The position numbers were made by a program, and so were the translations under genes. From NCBI GenBank assembly GCA_946122785.1, contig CAMGYJ010000008.1, positions 2,133,742 through 2,197,741 on the forward strand: DNA of 64,000 nt, read 5' to 3'. Below the pieces are notes generated by a model. The model did no database searches, was not told where the DNA came from, and saw nothing but the letters and a program-made list of their open reading frames with translations. This DNA comes from Linum tenue. Lineage: Eukaryota; Streptophyta; Magnoliopsida; Malpighiales; Linaceae. This document shows, one piece after another, positions 31,843 to 44,268 of this stretch (positions within the stretch are counted from its first letter, which is position 1; each line of letters starts with the position of its first letter).

Positions 31843-34102
31843 ATGGAAGCTGCTCCTACTGCTATTAATGTTGACCTTGCTCCCAATGTCAATGTCCCTG
31901 AACAACCTGTCCAACCTGAACAACCTGTCCAACCTCAACCTGAACAACCTGGTAATGTTGAGGAGCTTGAAGCTCAACGTAAGTTAACCTCTGATGTGTG
32001 GCCTCACTTCAACCGAGTTAGGGTTAATGGGGTTATGAAGGCTAGGTGTAAGTACTGCCGTAAATCCCTTGGTGGGGAAACAAGTAATGGAACTTCACAC
32101 CTAAGAAGCCATATCAAAACATGTATCCAAAAGAGGATACATGATGGTTCTCAAAAAATACTTGGCCCTAACTATAAACCTGCTGGAAATCCTCAACTCT
32201 CTGCTTCTCAATACAATTATGAGGTTTCTAGGAAGGAACTTTGTTCAATGATTCTGGTCTATGAGTACCCCCTTAGCCTTGTTGATCATGTGGGTTTCAA
32301 ACGTTTTTGCTGTTCTCTTCAACCTCAATTCGCTGTTCCTAGTAGAAACACTGTCAAAAAGGACATTTTGAGTTTGTTTGGTGTTGAAAGAGGTAAATAT
32401 CAGACCATTATTGATGGTAATCTGGGGAGGGTTTCTGTTACAACTGATTTGTGGACTGCCAGAAATCAGAAAAGGGGTTATATGGCAGTAACTGGTCACT
32501 TCATTGATAATTCTTGGAAGCTGCGTAACATAATGCTGAGATTTATGTATGTTCCAGCCCCTCACACTAGTGAAAGGCTTGCTGATAGGTTGTTTGATTG
32601 TCTTTTGGATTGGAACATTGATGGTAAGTTGTCCTCAATCACATTGGACAACTGTACCACCAATGATTCCATGATTTTCCACATGAGAAATAAGCTTCTG
32701 AGCAGTGACTTGTTGCTTGATGGTAAATTGGTTCATATGAGGTGTTCTGCTCATATTCTGAATTTGATTGTAAGGGATGGTTTGGATGCAATCAAGGATG
32801 CTATAAATTTGATTAGGGAGAGTGTAGTTTACTGGAATTCTACACCTAAGAGGGTTCAAACCTTCTTCGAAGTTGCTAAGCAACTTAAGCTGTCTGTTGA
32901 GAGAAAATTAGTCCTTGATTGTCCAACTAGGTGGAATTCCACCTATCATATGCTCTCTGTTGCTATTCCCTACAAGGATGTGTTCTTTCGTTTGAGTTTG
33001 AGAGACAATCATTACACATCAGTTCCTTCTAGTGAACAATGGGAATTTGCTTCTACTGTGATTGGGAAGCTGGAAATCTTTTCTGAGATTACTGAGTTGT
33101 TCTCTGGTTCCAAATACCCCACTGCCAATCTGTTTTTCCCCAAGATTTGTGATCTCAGACTTAAACTGAATGAGTGGGGTGTTGATCCCAATCCTGTGAT
33201 ATTTGGAATGGCTAGCCAAATGTCCATGAAGTTTGATAAGTATTGGGATGATATACATCTTGTGCTTGCTGTATCGGTTGTTTTGGATCCTAGATATAAA
33301 CTCCATGTGATTGAATACTATGCTGGAAAGTTTGGGAATACAGAAACTGATTTGGTTGCTGAGAATATCAAGCAAATGATATGTGGTTTGATTCGTGATT
33401 ATCAAACCAAAGCTGAGAACAAATCTGGTTCTCAAACTGGAACTGCTTCTTCTGGTTCTGGATCTGCTTCTGCCACTGAACTTGACTTTGAACTCTTTGT
33501 AAGTCAAAGGAAAAAGAGTAAGACTTCCTTGATTACAACTGAGTTGGATATGTATCTTGCTGAGGATATCATTCCTCGCACAGCAGAGTTTGATCTGCTC
33601 TTGTGGTGGAAATTGAATGGTTTGAAGTATCCGACCTTGCAATCAATTGCAAGGGACTTTCTGGCAATCCCTATTACTTCTGTGCCTTCTGAGAGTGCAT
33701 TTAGTTCTGGTGGGAGGTTGTTAGACCCTCACCGGAGCAGGCTGCATTATTCGACTGTTGAGGCAATGATGTGTACTAGGAGTTGGATAATGGAGGACAT
33801 GCAACGAGGTAACTTGCAACTAAAACTCTCTAATTTATTGTTTTACGTTTAACAACAGTATGTACTCATTGAACTGGTTCTCTGCAGATTCGGAGGCTGC
33901 TGTGGAGGCATTGGATGGACTCTTCTCAACAATGACAGTCGAAGATACTACTGTGGAAGAGGCAGAACCTGGTGGTAAGATCATTTTTCCATTGTGTTCT
34001 AATTTCTATTAGTTCATTTAGGAATACTTACCTTTGCATTGATTCGTTTTTTCAGATCCAGAACTAACCTTAATGAGATCACCATTTGCCCATGAAGACT
34101 GA
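31843..34102 (+). CDS. hAT transposase (zf-BED + hAT dimerisation), three exons
   Basis: Exons 31843-33808, 33888-33974 and 34056-34102; 699 aa, no stop or frameshift. A Pro/Gln repeat (EQPVQPEQPVQPQPEQP) precedes a BED zinc finger at about 50-94 (Cys69, Cys72, His86, His90 region). The RNase H-like core shows VTTDLWTARNQKRGYMAVTG and the hAT signature MRCSAHILNL (C-x2-H). The C-terminal dimerisation domain (about 565-650) reads LWWKLNGLKYPTL, IPITSVPSESAFSSGGR and LDPHRSRL. It is close to the RICESLEEPER/DAYSLEEPER-type zf-BED proteins, but because it sits inside matching TIRs and a target duplication I read it as a transposon gene, not a domesticated one. If the first donor is not used, translation would stop at 33852. 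Confidence 0.88.
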
Positions 34103-34838
34103 TTGGTAATCTGCTGTGGGACCAAGGTAAAGGTCTTCTTTATTTGTTGTTCTTTACACCATTTCAATTGATGTTCTTTAGGACATTTACTAACTGATTC
34201 ATTCCTCTTGTATGTTCTTTACACAGTTTCAATTGATGTCTGCTAGACTGCTGGTTTACATCGATTGGAATGAGGGTCAGGGGTGGTCGGGTGGATGATT
34301 GCAGATTGCTCAATGATTCGATGTTGCTGGAACCTAGATGGAATGTTGCTGCGCTGCTGTTGCTTGGAACACATTTCATTCTACAGTTTTTTCTTAAGAA
34401 TTAGACATTTAGAATTCAGAGTCTCTGATACTTGTTGGTTGTTTGGTTGATTTGATAATTTCTATCAGTGATACACGAAATAAATGTTTGTTTTTGGTTG
34501 TTGTTGCTGAGCTGCTGTTGTAGTGGCAACAATTGCAGCTTGGCGGCAAGCTTTTTGTTTTTCATTTCAAGTCCTTTTGAGTCTTTGACAGATAAGTTAT
34601 TAATAATACAGTGAGAAGAGTCCAGTTTTCCAGAATATTTTCAATTTTCTGTTCATGTTTTAGCGGGTACAGTGGACCCGCGGGCACCCGAATACCCATT
34701 GGGTTTTGGGATGGTTGCCCAACATGGCCCGAATATCCGTTTGGGCCGGGGACGGGGATACCCGAGGCCCATGGTGGGTGGGCAACGGATCCAGGGTACC
34801 CGGCCCCGATCCGCCCCGTTGCCACCTCTAACTCTAGA

Positions 34839-35103
34839 TCATTCATATCTCTCCAGGATTAAAGGGATCCCGAATTTTAATCATTTCAAACCATTGGATA
34901 ATCAAAGTCATTCTTTAATTAATCACTAATAGTCACTATGATCCGTAAATACTCAAGACTCGATGAAATTCGCAATCGTCAAACCAACATTCTTAGAAAA
35001 TCATGTTAAATCATATTGATAATGTAAAATATAATTGTTTAGGTAATAGCGTGCATAGGTTTTCACCGACGAATACAAGTAGGATTTGGTATATATGTCA
35101 TAT
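34839..35103. other. AT-rich intergenic DNA
   Basis: Nothing recognised. Confidence 0.5.
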
Positions 35104-35112
35104 CATATCACT

Positions 35113-35487
35113 TGGGTAAATGTCACATTTGGTCACTGAGATTACTAAATCATGTCATTTTTAGTCACTAGAAAAAATTAATATCAATTTTGGTCACTCG
35201 AATTACTGAAACATGACACATTTAGTCACTCTCCCGTTAGTTTTTGTCCAACTCTGTGGATGGAGGCTAACGAAGAGTGACTAAATGTGACATGTAACAG
35301 TAATTCGAGTGACCTTCATTAAAAAAAAAAAGTAGTTCGAGTGATTGGAGTTGGACGGAGGCCGACGGGAGAGTGACTAAATGTGACATGTTTTAGTAAT
35401 TAGAGTGAACAAATTTGATATTAATTTTTTCTAGTGACTAAACATAACACGATTTAGTAATTCCAGTAACAAATGTGGCATTTACCC
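35113..35487. mobile_element. Mutator-like fold-back MITE, 375 bp
   Basis: CATATCACT (9 bp) is duplicated exactly at 35104-35112 and 35488-35496. The ends begin GGGTAAATG and the two halves pair over most of their length (GGTCACTGAGATTACTAAAT near the left against its near-inverse at the right), so the whole element can fold back. No coding capacity. The GGGTAAAT end resembles the element at 23315. Confidence 0.85.
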
Positions 35488-35496
35488 CATATCACT

Positions 35497-36401
35497 GTCA
35501 ACTTTCTTATAAGTGGATGTTTACTATTATACAGAACTGTGGTTCAACAATAATTAAGTACAAGAAAATCATCTTCACATGAATTCATTGCCATCCCTGT
35601 TATGGGATGACTAAAATAAAAGTTGCATGATCCTTCTTTATTAGATGTACAAATTAACTCATGTAAATAGATAGTAATTAAAAGAAAATATAGATCATAC
35701 TTAACTGAAATATACGATTGGTTTTAACACTTAGTACTCAACGTTATTCACGCCCAGATTACATAAAACCACCCTAATTGATCCTTCTACGGACTTGTCA
35801 CTATGATTATGGTGAGTTTACACACTGTTCAGGTAGCAATATTAAAACAACCGAGATAAAAGTAGCTAGTCACTCTATTGTTGTTGTTTTTTTATCTTCT
35901 TAAATCCAATGACCAATTAGTCAATGATCACAAAATTTAGTGGTGTCCATGCAATTTGAACCCACCCTCTCCCCCATTCCATCCATCTACCTTCTTCTTC
36001 TTCTTCTTCTTCTTCTTCTTCTTCTTCGACTACTAGTGAAAGTGGGGACTCCACATTCACATCTTATCATCAAAGTAAAGAAGTACACACTCTCCCTTTG
36101 CCCCCTTTTGTTATTTTTTCTTTCCCCGGCCGGCCTTGTTCAGAGTTCTTTCTTTCACGCATGTTTCAGGCAATCATTGTCCTGTTGCTATCTAGCTGTG
36201 GTCTGGTCTGGTCGCCCTTCTCCCTCCGGCCACTTTTCCCTTGTGTTTACTCCAACTAACGCCAAACCCAATTCCTGTTTTGTCAACAAATCATCAATCG
36301 CCCAAATTTGGTGTTTTGTGAAACTTAGCTTTGTCAACTTACATGCGTGAAATAGCCCATCGAGTTGGATTGTCGTATGGATAAAGAATAAATGTAGCAT
36401 G
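35497..36401. other. Intergenic; (TTC)n microsatellite
   Basis: A CTT/TTC run of about 12 units at 35991-36027. The frames around it (35940-36350) resemble no family. Confidence 0.55.
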
Positions 36402-36409
36402 GTTGATGA

Positions 36410-36962
36410 TAGGGATGGCAATGGGTCGAGTCGGGGACGGATAGTGTATATCCGTTACCCTACTCAAAGTAGTTCGGGTTTTACCCATACTCATACCCAC
36501 ATGTGAAACGGGTAGAAAATTAAAACCATGCCCATACCCGTTCGAGTTTCGGGTATCCACGGTTATCCATGGGTAATGATTTCTCTTCATAACTCCAGTC
36601 AATATGTTAACATTCACACGTATTCTCACATTAATTAAGAGGAAAAGTATGACAATAATTCATTAGAATGAAGAAAATTAATTAAAACAGCACAATTTCA
36701 TGAAAATATTATATTTATATGCTAAATATAAAATATGTTAGAGAAATATAATGATTATTTATAGACAAAATACATATGTATGTGTATAATCGGGCGGGTT
36801 CGGGTTGGATAGTGAGAAACCCATGCCCACCCATTACCCGCAATATTCGGGTTCGGGTTTTACCCGTACCCACTAAATGTCATTCGGGTTCGGGTTTTGC
36901 CCTACCCGTTTAGGCCGGGTTCGGGTGAATATCCACGGTTACGGATATTTTTGCCATCCCTA
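36410..36962. mobile_element. Non-autonomous hAT-like element, 553 bp
   Basis: GTTGATGA (8 bp) is duplicated exactly at 36402-36409 and 36963-36970. Perfect 12-bp inverted ends TAGGGATGGCAA. Subterminal CGGGT/ACCCG words recur many times, as in the complete hAT element at 30355. The centre is AT-rich and non-coding. Its size and ends suggest it is mobilised by a related hAT transposase. Confidence 0.88.
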
Positions 36963-36970
36963 GTTGATGA

Positions 36971-39900
36971 AAGCGTTATTCACATTATAATAGAGAGAAG
37001 TAATTTGCAAATGGATTCGTAGTCGTTGATAATGTTCTCATGTTTTAGGGAGTATTCTAGTCACCGTTCATTATTTAAAGTTGAATCTGACGGTGGCGGG
37101 TAATCAAGGGCTAGTTAGGTATTTCAAAAAATAATAAATCAATTAAAATCTAAAATAAACTTTCTCTCTCCGTTTTTATTAGTTATTTTCTACCAAACAA
37201 TTACTACTAAATTCATTACTACTTAAATTAGTAGTGATTTTGAAGATCTATACCAGTGAATTCGTTATTTATAGTAGTGATTTTGAAGGTCTATAGTAGT
37301 GATTTAATGATTTTTTAATTAATAGTAATAGGCGATTTGTAAGTGAGAATCACTACATACTAATGTTTACAGGTACAAAACACTACTAAAAATCCACTAT
37401 CACCAATAAGCAAAACTCTACGAATGGTCAACAAATCAATGAACAATCAAAATAACTACCTAAAAATAGCTACCAATACTCATGTAATGGAAACTTTCCC
37501 TGGTGCCGAATAAACCAAAAGGGGCTTCCCCCCTTTCAAACTTCGTCGGCCGTTTTTCCAATTTTATCTGATCAGAAACAAAGATGGAACAGATCCGGAA
37601 ATTTTTTTCAACCGCAGCCCGTCGATTCCCTCCCTCTCTATCTGCGACGCCATTATCAGATTCGTCCATCCGGGCTCTCTGTCTCGTTCCATTACGGCTG
37701 CAATCCTGGTGACAAAGTCCAAGCAGATCTTACCACTTCATCAGATTCGGTCGGCCGTGTCTCGCGACGACATCCATCATAAGATTAGGGTTTAGAGATT
37801 TTAATTAAGTAATTGACAGAATAACCTTCAATTAATTATGACTCTTGGATTATTATTTCAATCCAGGGTCTAGAAAGAAAGTTAGCATGGTACTAACCCT
37901 CGAAGGAGTTAGTATCCAATCTCATTCCCATGTTTTTGTTCAATGGGTGGTTTGGATCTAACTGTTCATCTCTTGAAATAATTTAATTATGATCATAGTG
38001 AACCAGATTACATCATTAGACGAGACAAGTTTGTCACTAATGAACAGAAAAACCGTGCATTAAAAATGACATGCCTGTAAATAATAAATTCAAACGTTAC
38101 AAGTTTTTCATCGTATCGATACGATGCTCTCTTTTTGGATAGGACCACACATATATCATGTGAGTCGTCACTGCAAAGCGATATGCATGTGGGGGAATAA
38201 AACCAAAAAATGGGATAGTTTTCATTGGGATTATCCCCCTTTCGGAGCTAAGGGACTGATGAACAGAACACAAAAATAACGAAATTCTTTGGAGGGCAAA
38301 AAGCTAATTAAGGCAGGCGGGGGTGGAAGTCGGCGTCGGTGGTGGGTCTGTCTTCAAAGGAAACGTATTCCAACTTCTTCCTTCTGTTCTTTTTTTTCCC
38401 CCCGGCCTTCTTATGTCAGTCGTCGCCGTCGTCGAAAACGAAGTGCACTGTGAGCTTGCTGCTTTATAGCCCAATAATGATAAGAAGCGCCAAACTCAAT
38501 TAATTTCCATGCACGCCGATGATGGAGAAGTCTCTCTGCTGTATTCTATGGTAAGGATTTATGTATGGTTGGTTTGTATATGGTCAGGATTTGGGGAGGC
38601 TAAGGTGGTCGGTGTAACGTATACACGTTTACGTCTCTGATCATTGCAAATTTGCTCACATTTCACACATGCATGACTGAATCGGTGCGTACTCCAAATG
38701 AGAGTTTCATTTTTGTAGGCATGATTTTCTGAGAGGTTTTCTATATAGTAAAATGGGACAATCCAAGTATCACATCGGAAATACAAGTGAAAGAACCTTT
38801 GTATATAAGTGTTCACCTATCCTAATTAGTACGAGACCTTTTTGGGAGGACACCCAAGAATAAATTCGTACGAATTTGATCCAATACGGACAATATCGTA
38901 CTAATTGAGCTCCCCGATTATGACAGTAACTAGTAATACACCCTTGTAAAGGTAAAAGTATAAATAGAGAGGCCAAAGGTCGATCTGAAAACGTTGTCTC
39001 CCAACCTACCCCAACTATTATCTTTTTTTTTTTTGTAGGAATTAACTATAACTAATTAAATGCAATTACCTAACCGATGATTCAATAATAACTTTTTTTT
39101 ATATGACAATCAATAATAATTCTAAATACGGTAATTCAATAAATTCCATCCACTGTTGGCATGATAATTCACAATTATGGAAATGAAATTTTAATCGATT
39201 CAATGTGTGAATACAATTCTCGTACTAACCTAGGACGTGTATGAGAAATATGCACACACGAAAAAGATGGGAACGGTTGAGGAATGAGTTTGGGTGCCTT
39301 TTTATCACAATGCCACCATCCCCATGTTCAATTCATACACTGTGTACACTCAGTTACGTGTCATCTTATTTCCCTTTAGTCAATATTAATTCTTTTCACT
39401 TTTCCAATTTTATGAATTCCGTAAATGTGTAAGAATTTTTCCAGTATTTATTGTTGTTTGTTGTTAGTTTATAATACGTAATGTTTGTTCAATGTTCGAG
39501 TTCTAAAATTGTAAGCGTTTTCAACTTAATCTCATTAAATACAAACCTCCACTCTCGCGTAAAAATGAGGAATGTACTTGTTCAACCATTGAAAATAAGA
39601 AAGCAAATCAGTTTATAACAATCCGTCACATCCCAGCTCCCATAATCTCAACTTGTTGTGGCGGCCTTCAGAATGCCGGCGTTTAACGATGTGACAATAT
39701 GCATCACATCCCAAAGTCCATAGTATGTAGATTATTATGCATATGATTGTCAATTAGAATTTGGACAATCAACGAGGGTATTTCGGCGTCACTTTTGGTG
39801 ATATGACTGGTCACCAAATACTGTGTGGGACTAACCGGGAAGTTTTGGCCGACTCCGGCGGTTTTGGGATGCCATACATAATGTACATACGTTAAAAAAT

Positions 39901-40578
39901 GTTGTGTCGTTGTCACTAGTCTGAACTATGTATGGGTCGTTTCTAATAAAATTATAAGGTTCATGAAATTAGTCCATGGTGATCTCCATTTAGCTAAGAG
40001 AGTAATACGTTTTTGTCATTGCTAGGTCCAAACATTTACACTTCTCCATTGCGGCCCAATTTATTTTGGAATTCCTCATAAATCTAGGGATTTCAACTAT
40101 GAATGTGGTGTGAATGTTGATTGTATCGTTCTTTAATATTATTATTATTATTACATTATTTATTAAAAAAAAGCAAACAAAGTGCGAGCCTCCACTAAAC
40201 AAAATCCCTCCCCTCACTTTTTATCAAACCGGCCGCCATTTCCTTTTTCCACCACGGAGTGAAGCAGCAACGGAGAAAAAAAAACCCTCCCGTCGCAAAT
40301 TGTGGGCTTGACTGTTGATATGCCTTATGATTGTTCGAGAAGGTGATTGGGTATGATTTTTCATGATTGATGTATTTGGATGTACAAGTGGGGAAATGTA
40401 TATCCCATGGTGATATTTTGATGTTTTAGGAGGATGACTTGCACGAAAGTTATCTCGAGGAAGTGCAATTATACGACTCCTGTTTTACCTATGTTGAGCC
40501 AATTATGTGATTTGGTCTCATGGTCAATTACATATTAATTAGGGCTCCCCCATGCTATTAATTCGTTATGATATGTTA
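36971..40578. other. Intergenic, no gene recognised
   Basis: Short direct repeats TAGTAGTGATTTTGAAG...TCTATA lie near 37230 and 37273. A GC-richer patch with short frames (37460-37800) and another near 38400-38530 may be decayed gene or leader sequence. From about 40310 to 40578 the sequence may already belong to the LTR-like remnant that follows. Confidence 0.4.
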
Positions 40579-41563
40579 TGTCACACCCCTGATGTGGTGT
40601 TGACCGTTGATTTTCATCATGAGATATGACCACACCCAGAGTGGTGTTGAGTCCGATGTGACCACACCTAGAGTGGTGTCAGGTCCGATATGACTATACC
40701 GACAGTGGTGGGTCCGATATGACCACATCCACGAGATGTTTTGTCCGTATTCCCGGGAGAGTAATTAGCATGGTAGTAGCCAGGCGCCTATGATTAAAAC
40801 ATGATAAGATGCATATGCATAAGCCAAAATGGTTGAGTCTTTTGCCTATTGGGATGTCAGATGGTTGAGGTCTCATCGTAGTGTTTTGGCGTGATTGTTA
40901 GATGTATGGTATAGGTATGCCTGTTATGAACTCACTATGCGATGATTATCTCACTCAGCTATGAGTCGGCCCTCTTTTATTCTTCTTCTCTGCTTATGCT
41001 ATATGCAAGCAGATCATCAGCAGCAGCAGTAGATAAGTGTTAGGTGGGAGAGGAGTTAGAGTTGAAGTCAAGATGAGGTATGGTCTTCAACTATTATGTG
41101 CTTTGACTACTACTGGGGATTTTGGCCAGTGATCCACACCTTTTTTGTAAAAATGTCTTGAGAACGTTTTTCATGTGCATACTAGCTTCTGATGTAGTGT
41201 GAGATATCCACAGGTGTGGAAGGTTGATGATATGTGTATATTTGTGTAATTGTGTAGTTGTGATGATTATGGCATGTATAAGTATGGTATGCAGTTGTGG
41301 AGTATGAAAAATGTGAGTATGGCTACGAAAGCCAATGTATATGGTTGTGACTTGTGAGTATATATGTATGTCTATGAATGCATGTATTCGTATAAATTAT
41401 TTTGTAGGTCTAGTTGCAAGAACTGTTAGCCCATTATGCGAGTATTTCATGTCGAAAATTTTATTTGGGTAAATTTTGGTAATTAATGTAACACCCGAGA
41501 TTATTTCGGCTGTAAATGCATGAACAATATGATTAGGTAATACGTACATGGTAGGGTGTTACA
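40579..41563. mobile_element. Probable solo LTR or LTR remnant (about 985 bp)
   Basis: Starts TGTCACACCC and ends GGGTGTTACA, the TG...CA ends with near-perfect short inverted borders typical of plant LTRs. Inside, ATGACCACA...AGTGGTG occurs in several diverged copies (40620-40730). No primer-binding site or polyprotein adjoins it, and I could not match a 5-bp target duplication, so borders are tentative. Confidence 0.45.
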
Positions 41564-42717
41564 TATAAGAGAGGATTTGGTTCTCATCAATACAAATGGA
41601 GCTCAACTTGTGACCATGGTTGTCAAATACAGTTGTCGAGTACTATCGGTATGAGTCACCAAACGAGACGAAAAAGGGATCGATTTACATCTTCTATCAA
41701 AATCAAAAAAATTGGTCGATCTGACTAGATAGCTAGATTCCAACACTTTCACAAACATCTTCCAAAAATGTACACCAACATGGGGCTCATGTTCACTCCT
41801 TTCTATTGTACACCTATAGGCCGCCACATAGAATTTTGTGATACATATTAACCTTAAATATTGAACGATTTAAACTAGATTTTACATAAATGGTCATTGT
41901 AAACATTAATAAAATTCATTTTATACATATTATTTACTTTTCTATTTGTTTATTTGAGTTACTAATTCCTGAATATAAATGACTTTATGTGAATTAACTC
42001 TCTTAATTGCATTTTTCTAACTAATTCATTTTGTGTTAATTATTTTCTACTTTTTCTATATATTCTATTAAAACCGGCATAGTCGATTGTACCACTAATC
42101 ATACCGTACCACTTAGCAATTGTCAATAAAATACTTCGTTAGCATAACAATCTGAACCAATCTAATAACTTCGCTTATGACCAATCATTTTCCGTTTTAT
42201 GTGGCTTAGTGTCTCATCCTTTAATCATTAGGGCAAAAGTTTAATTCTCTGCGAGTAAACTTCATCCATGTGATCAATCATTTACCACTTTACGTGATTA
42301 TTCGTGAAAATAGGAGTTAAGTCATTGTTGCTGCTCATCATGGAACCCTCGATGATACAATAAAAAACAAACAGGTTTATCATTTATCGTGTGATGGAAA
42401 ATAGCTAAACCCAATAGCTAGTAGAGACACATTCAACAAACCATGTTGCCATGTTGAATTCCCCCACTAAAAGACCTATATGCAACTTCTAGCCTAGTCT
42501 TTTTTGTTTTCTCCAAAAGCAAAGTAAACTGAAGCCTGAAACTAACTAAAATAAGTAAATAACAAACTCCCTCCCCAAATAACTCTTGAGAAGAAATTGC
42601 AGGTCTCTTCCTTGCAGTTGTCATTCAACTATATTCAATCACGGGTTTGTCTATATTCAAATGACTGGAGGAAAATGCTTGGCTACTTTCCTACCCGACC
42701 TACAGGGCTTTCTTCCA
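41564..42717. other. AT-rich intergenic DNA and 3' side of the HAD gene
   Basis: No gene recognised. The last few hundred bases before 42718 are the probable 3'UTR of the minus-strand HAD gene. Confidence 0.5.
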
Positions 42718-44268
42718 TCAAGTTAACACCGAAGATACGTATTTTCCGCCTTCAACTCGAGAAGGATACAATGTGCTTATAACTTCATGGTAAAAGCTCC
42801 ATTCTGCATTCCCTTCAGCAATAGCCTTTTGACCAAATGGGTTTGTCTCAACAAACTTCTGTACATTCACCGCTTCAGATAACTGTTCAAGATATACTCT
42901 CAAGTCACCATCAGTACCTGCCATTCATTTCGATTCGGTTACAACTTAACAGCAAGCTAATCAACATTTCAATACAAAGTTGATCTGCAACTTACCTAGT
43001 GAGTTATCTTTGAGATCCTCATAACTGTAGGGATGAGGATGGATGCCAGAGTTAATCTGTGTTGTCATTTTATAAAGCGCCACAAAGGAAATAAGCATCA
43101 AGGAATATAGAGGCATCGATTATCAATTCATAATAAGTGGTTGGCAGTAAACATGAAGAATTCTATTCAACTTACAGGGTTAAGTAATGCTTTGTAAGGA
43201 GAATCATCCACTAACAACGTGTTTGATTCATTGAAGTACCCTTTCTCCCATGGAAGTTGAGGGTCCTCTTTATTCCAAACCTTCGTCAGTTCTTTGAACA
43301 CCAGAGGTTTGTGCTTGTTCTCTAATGTCTTGAACTGTGTTGTTGTGCAATGGGACAGATCCTGAGAGAAGAACATCATACCATCAGTTAAATGGAAAGT
43401 ACTAAATGGTTAAGTACTTAAAGCTTTTCAATGCCAATTTCAGGTCAACGCTAAAACAAGGCAAATTAGATTTGGTATACGAGGTAACCCTGAACACAAG
43501 AGTGAGAATGATATCTTCAACAACACTCACCCAACAAAATAACAAACGGTTCTTCATATCTCCAAACAAGTAATCAATCAGGATATTGATGTTCTTTCTG
43601 CAGAATGTTAAATTGATGAAAAAAATTACCATCGAAACAGTGAACATTAACAGGGAAGTAAGTACTAAGGAGCTGAATATGCGTTGGACATGCCTTGTTC
43701 TTGATGACCAGACAGCTACTTCAAATCTTTGATAGCAGAAATTGAGAAAATCCAGATAACCTGGCCTCACAAAAACTGATACAAGAAAAAGAAAGCATTG
43801 CAATTAGATGAAGCTGAAAGTACAACAGCATTTGTATTCTTCAACAACACACAAATACAATCTAGGACTTGACTGATACTCACATGATCGAATTCCAACC
43901 CGTTTGTCTGGAGTACGATCCTTTGGAGGACAAGTTACTACATCGACAAGAAGCCCATTCAAATCAAGAATAAGCAGCTTCTTCCTCCTAGAACATTGTG
44001 AAGGAAACCTTACATAAAATGGAAACATGATGGTTTCTTCAGAACCATCGACACTGCTCGTAGTTGCAGTGACTGCTGTTCCACTGTCCCCAATGTCATC
44101 AGAGAAACTTACAGCCGAGATACTTTTATTTATATCACAAATAGGCAGGCTGCCTGCTTCGACCTTTTCAGTAGCACTAGTACTATCAACATTTTCCGGA
44201 TTCGTTGGTGTTTCCTTCCTTTCTACCACAACATGACTTATTTCTAACTCATCGTTAACTGTTTCCAT
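42718..44268 (-). CDS. FCP1/SCP1-like HAD-superfamily protein, catalytic motif altered
   Basis: Six coding exons: 44268-43884, 43775-43694, 43597-43531, 43361-43176, 43056-42996 and 42917-42718; 326 aa. After an acidic, Ser/Thr-rich N-terminus the NIF/FCP1 homology domain starts at KKLLILDLNGLLVDV (96-110) and continues with FVRPGYLDFLNFC, VAVWSSRT, LENKHKPLV, NTLLVDDSPYKAL and LRVYLEQL. FCP1/SCP1 enzymes remove phosphate from Ser in proteins such as the RNA polymerase II tail. Motif I (normally DxDxT/V) reads D102-L-N104-G: the second Asp is Asn, so activity is doubtful. Exon 2 ends with a GC donor (ACAAG|GCATGT), the only choice that keeps the frame. The 5' leader has an intron (donor near 44922). 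Confidence 0.85.

Larger units (their letters stand above)
30355..34830 (+). mobile_element. Complete hAT DNA transposon, 4476 bp
   Basis: ACTCTAGA is duplicated exactly at both borders (30347-30354 and 34831-34838), the 8-bp size typical of hAT. Imperfect inverted ends start TAGGCTTGGCAGGCCGGGGC at the left and TAGAGGTGGCAACGGGGC inverted at the right. Subterminal regions are packed with CGGG/CCCG words, likely transposase-binding sites. Inside lies a spliced, uninterrupted BED-finger transposase gene. All parts expected of an autonomous element are present. Confidence 0.9.

Noticed and set aside
31843..33852. Domesticated DAYSLEEPER-type host gene
   Set aside because: The gene sits inside matching terminal repeats with an exact 8-bp duplication, so it is part of a transposon.
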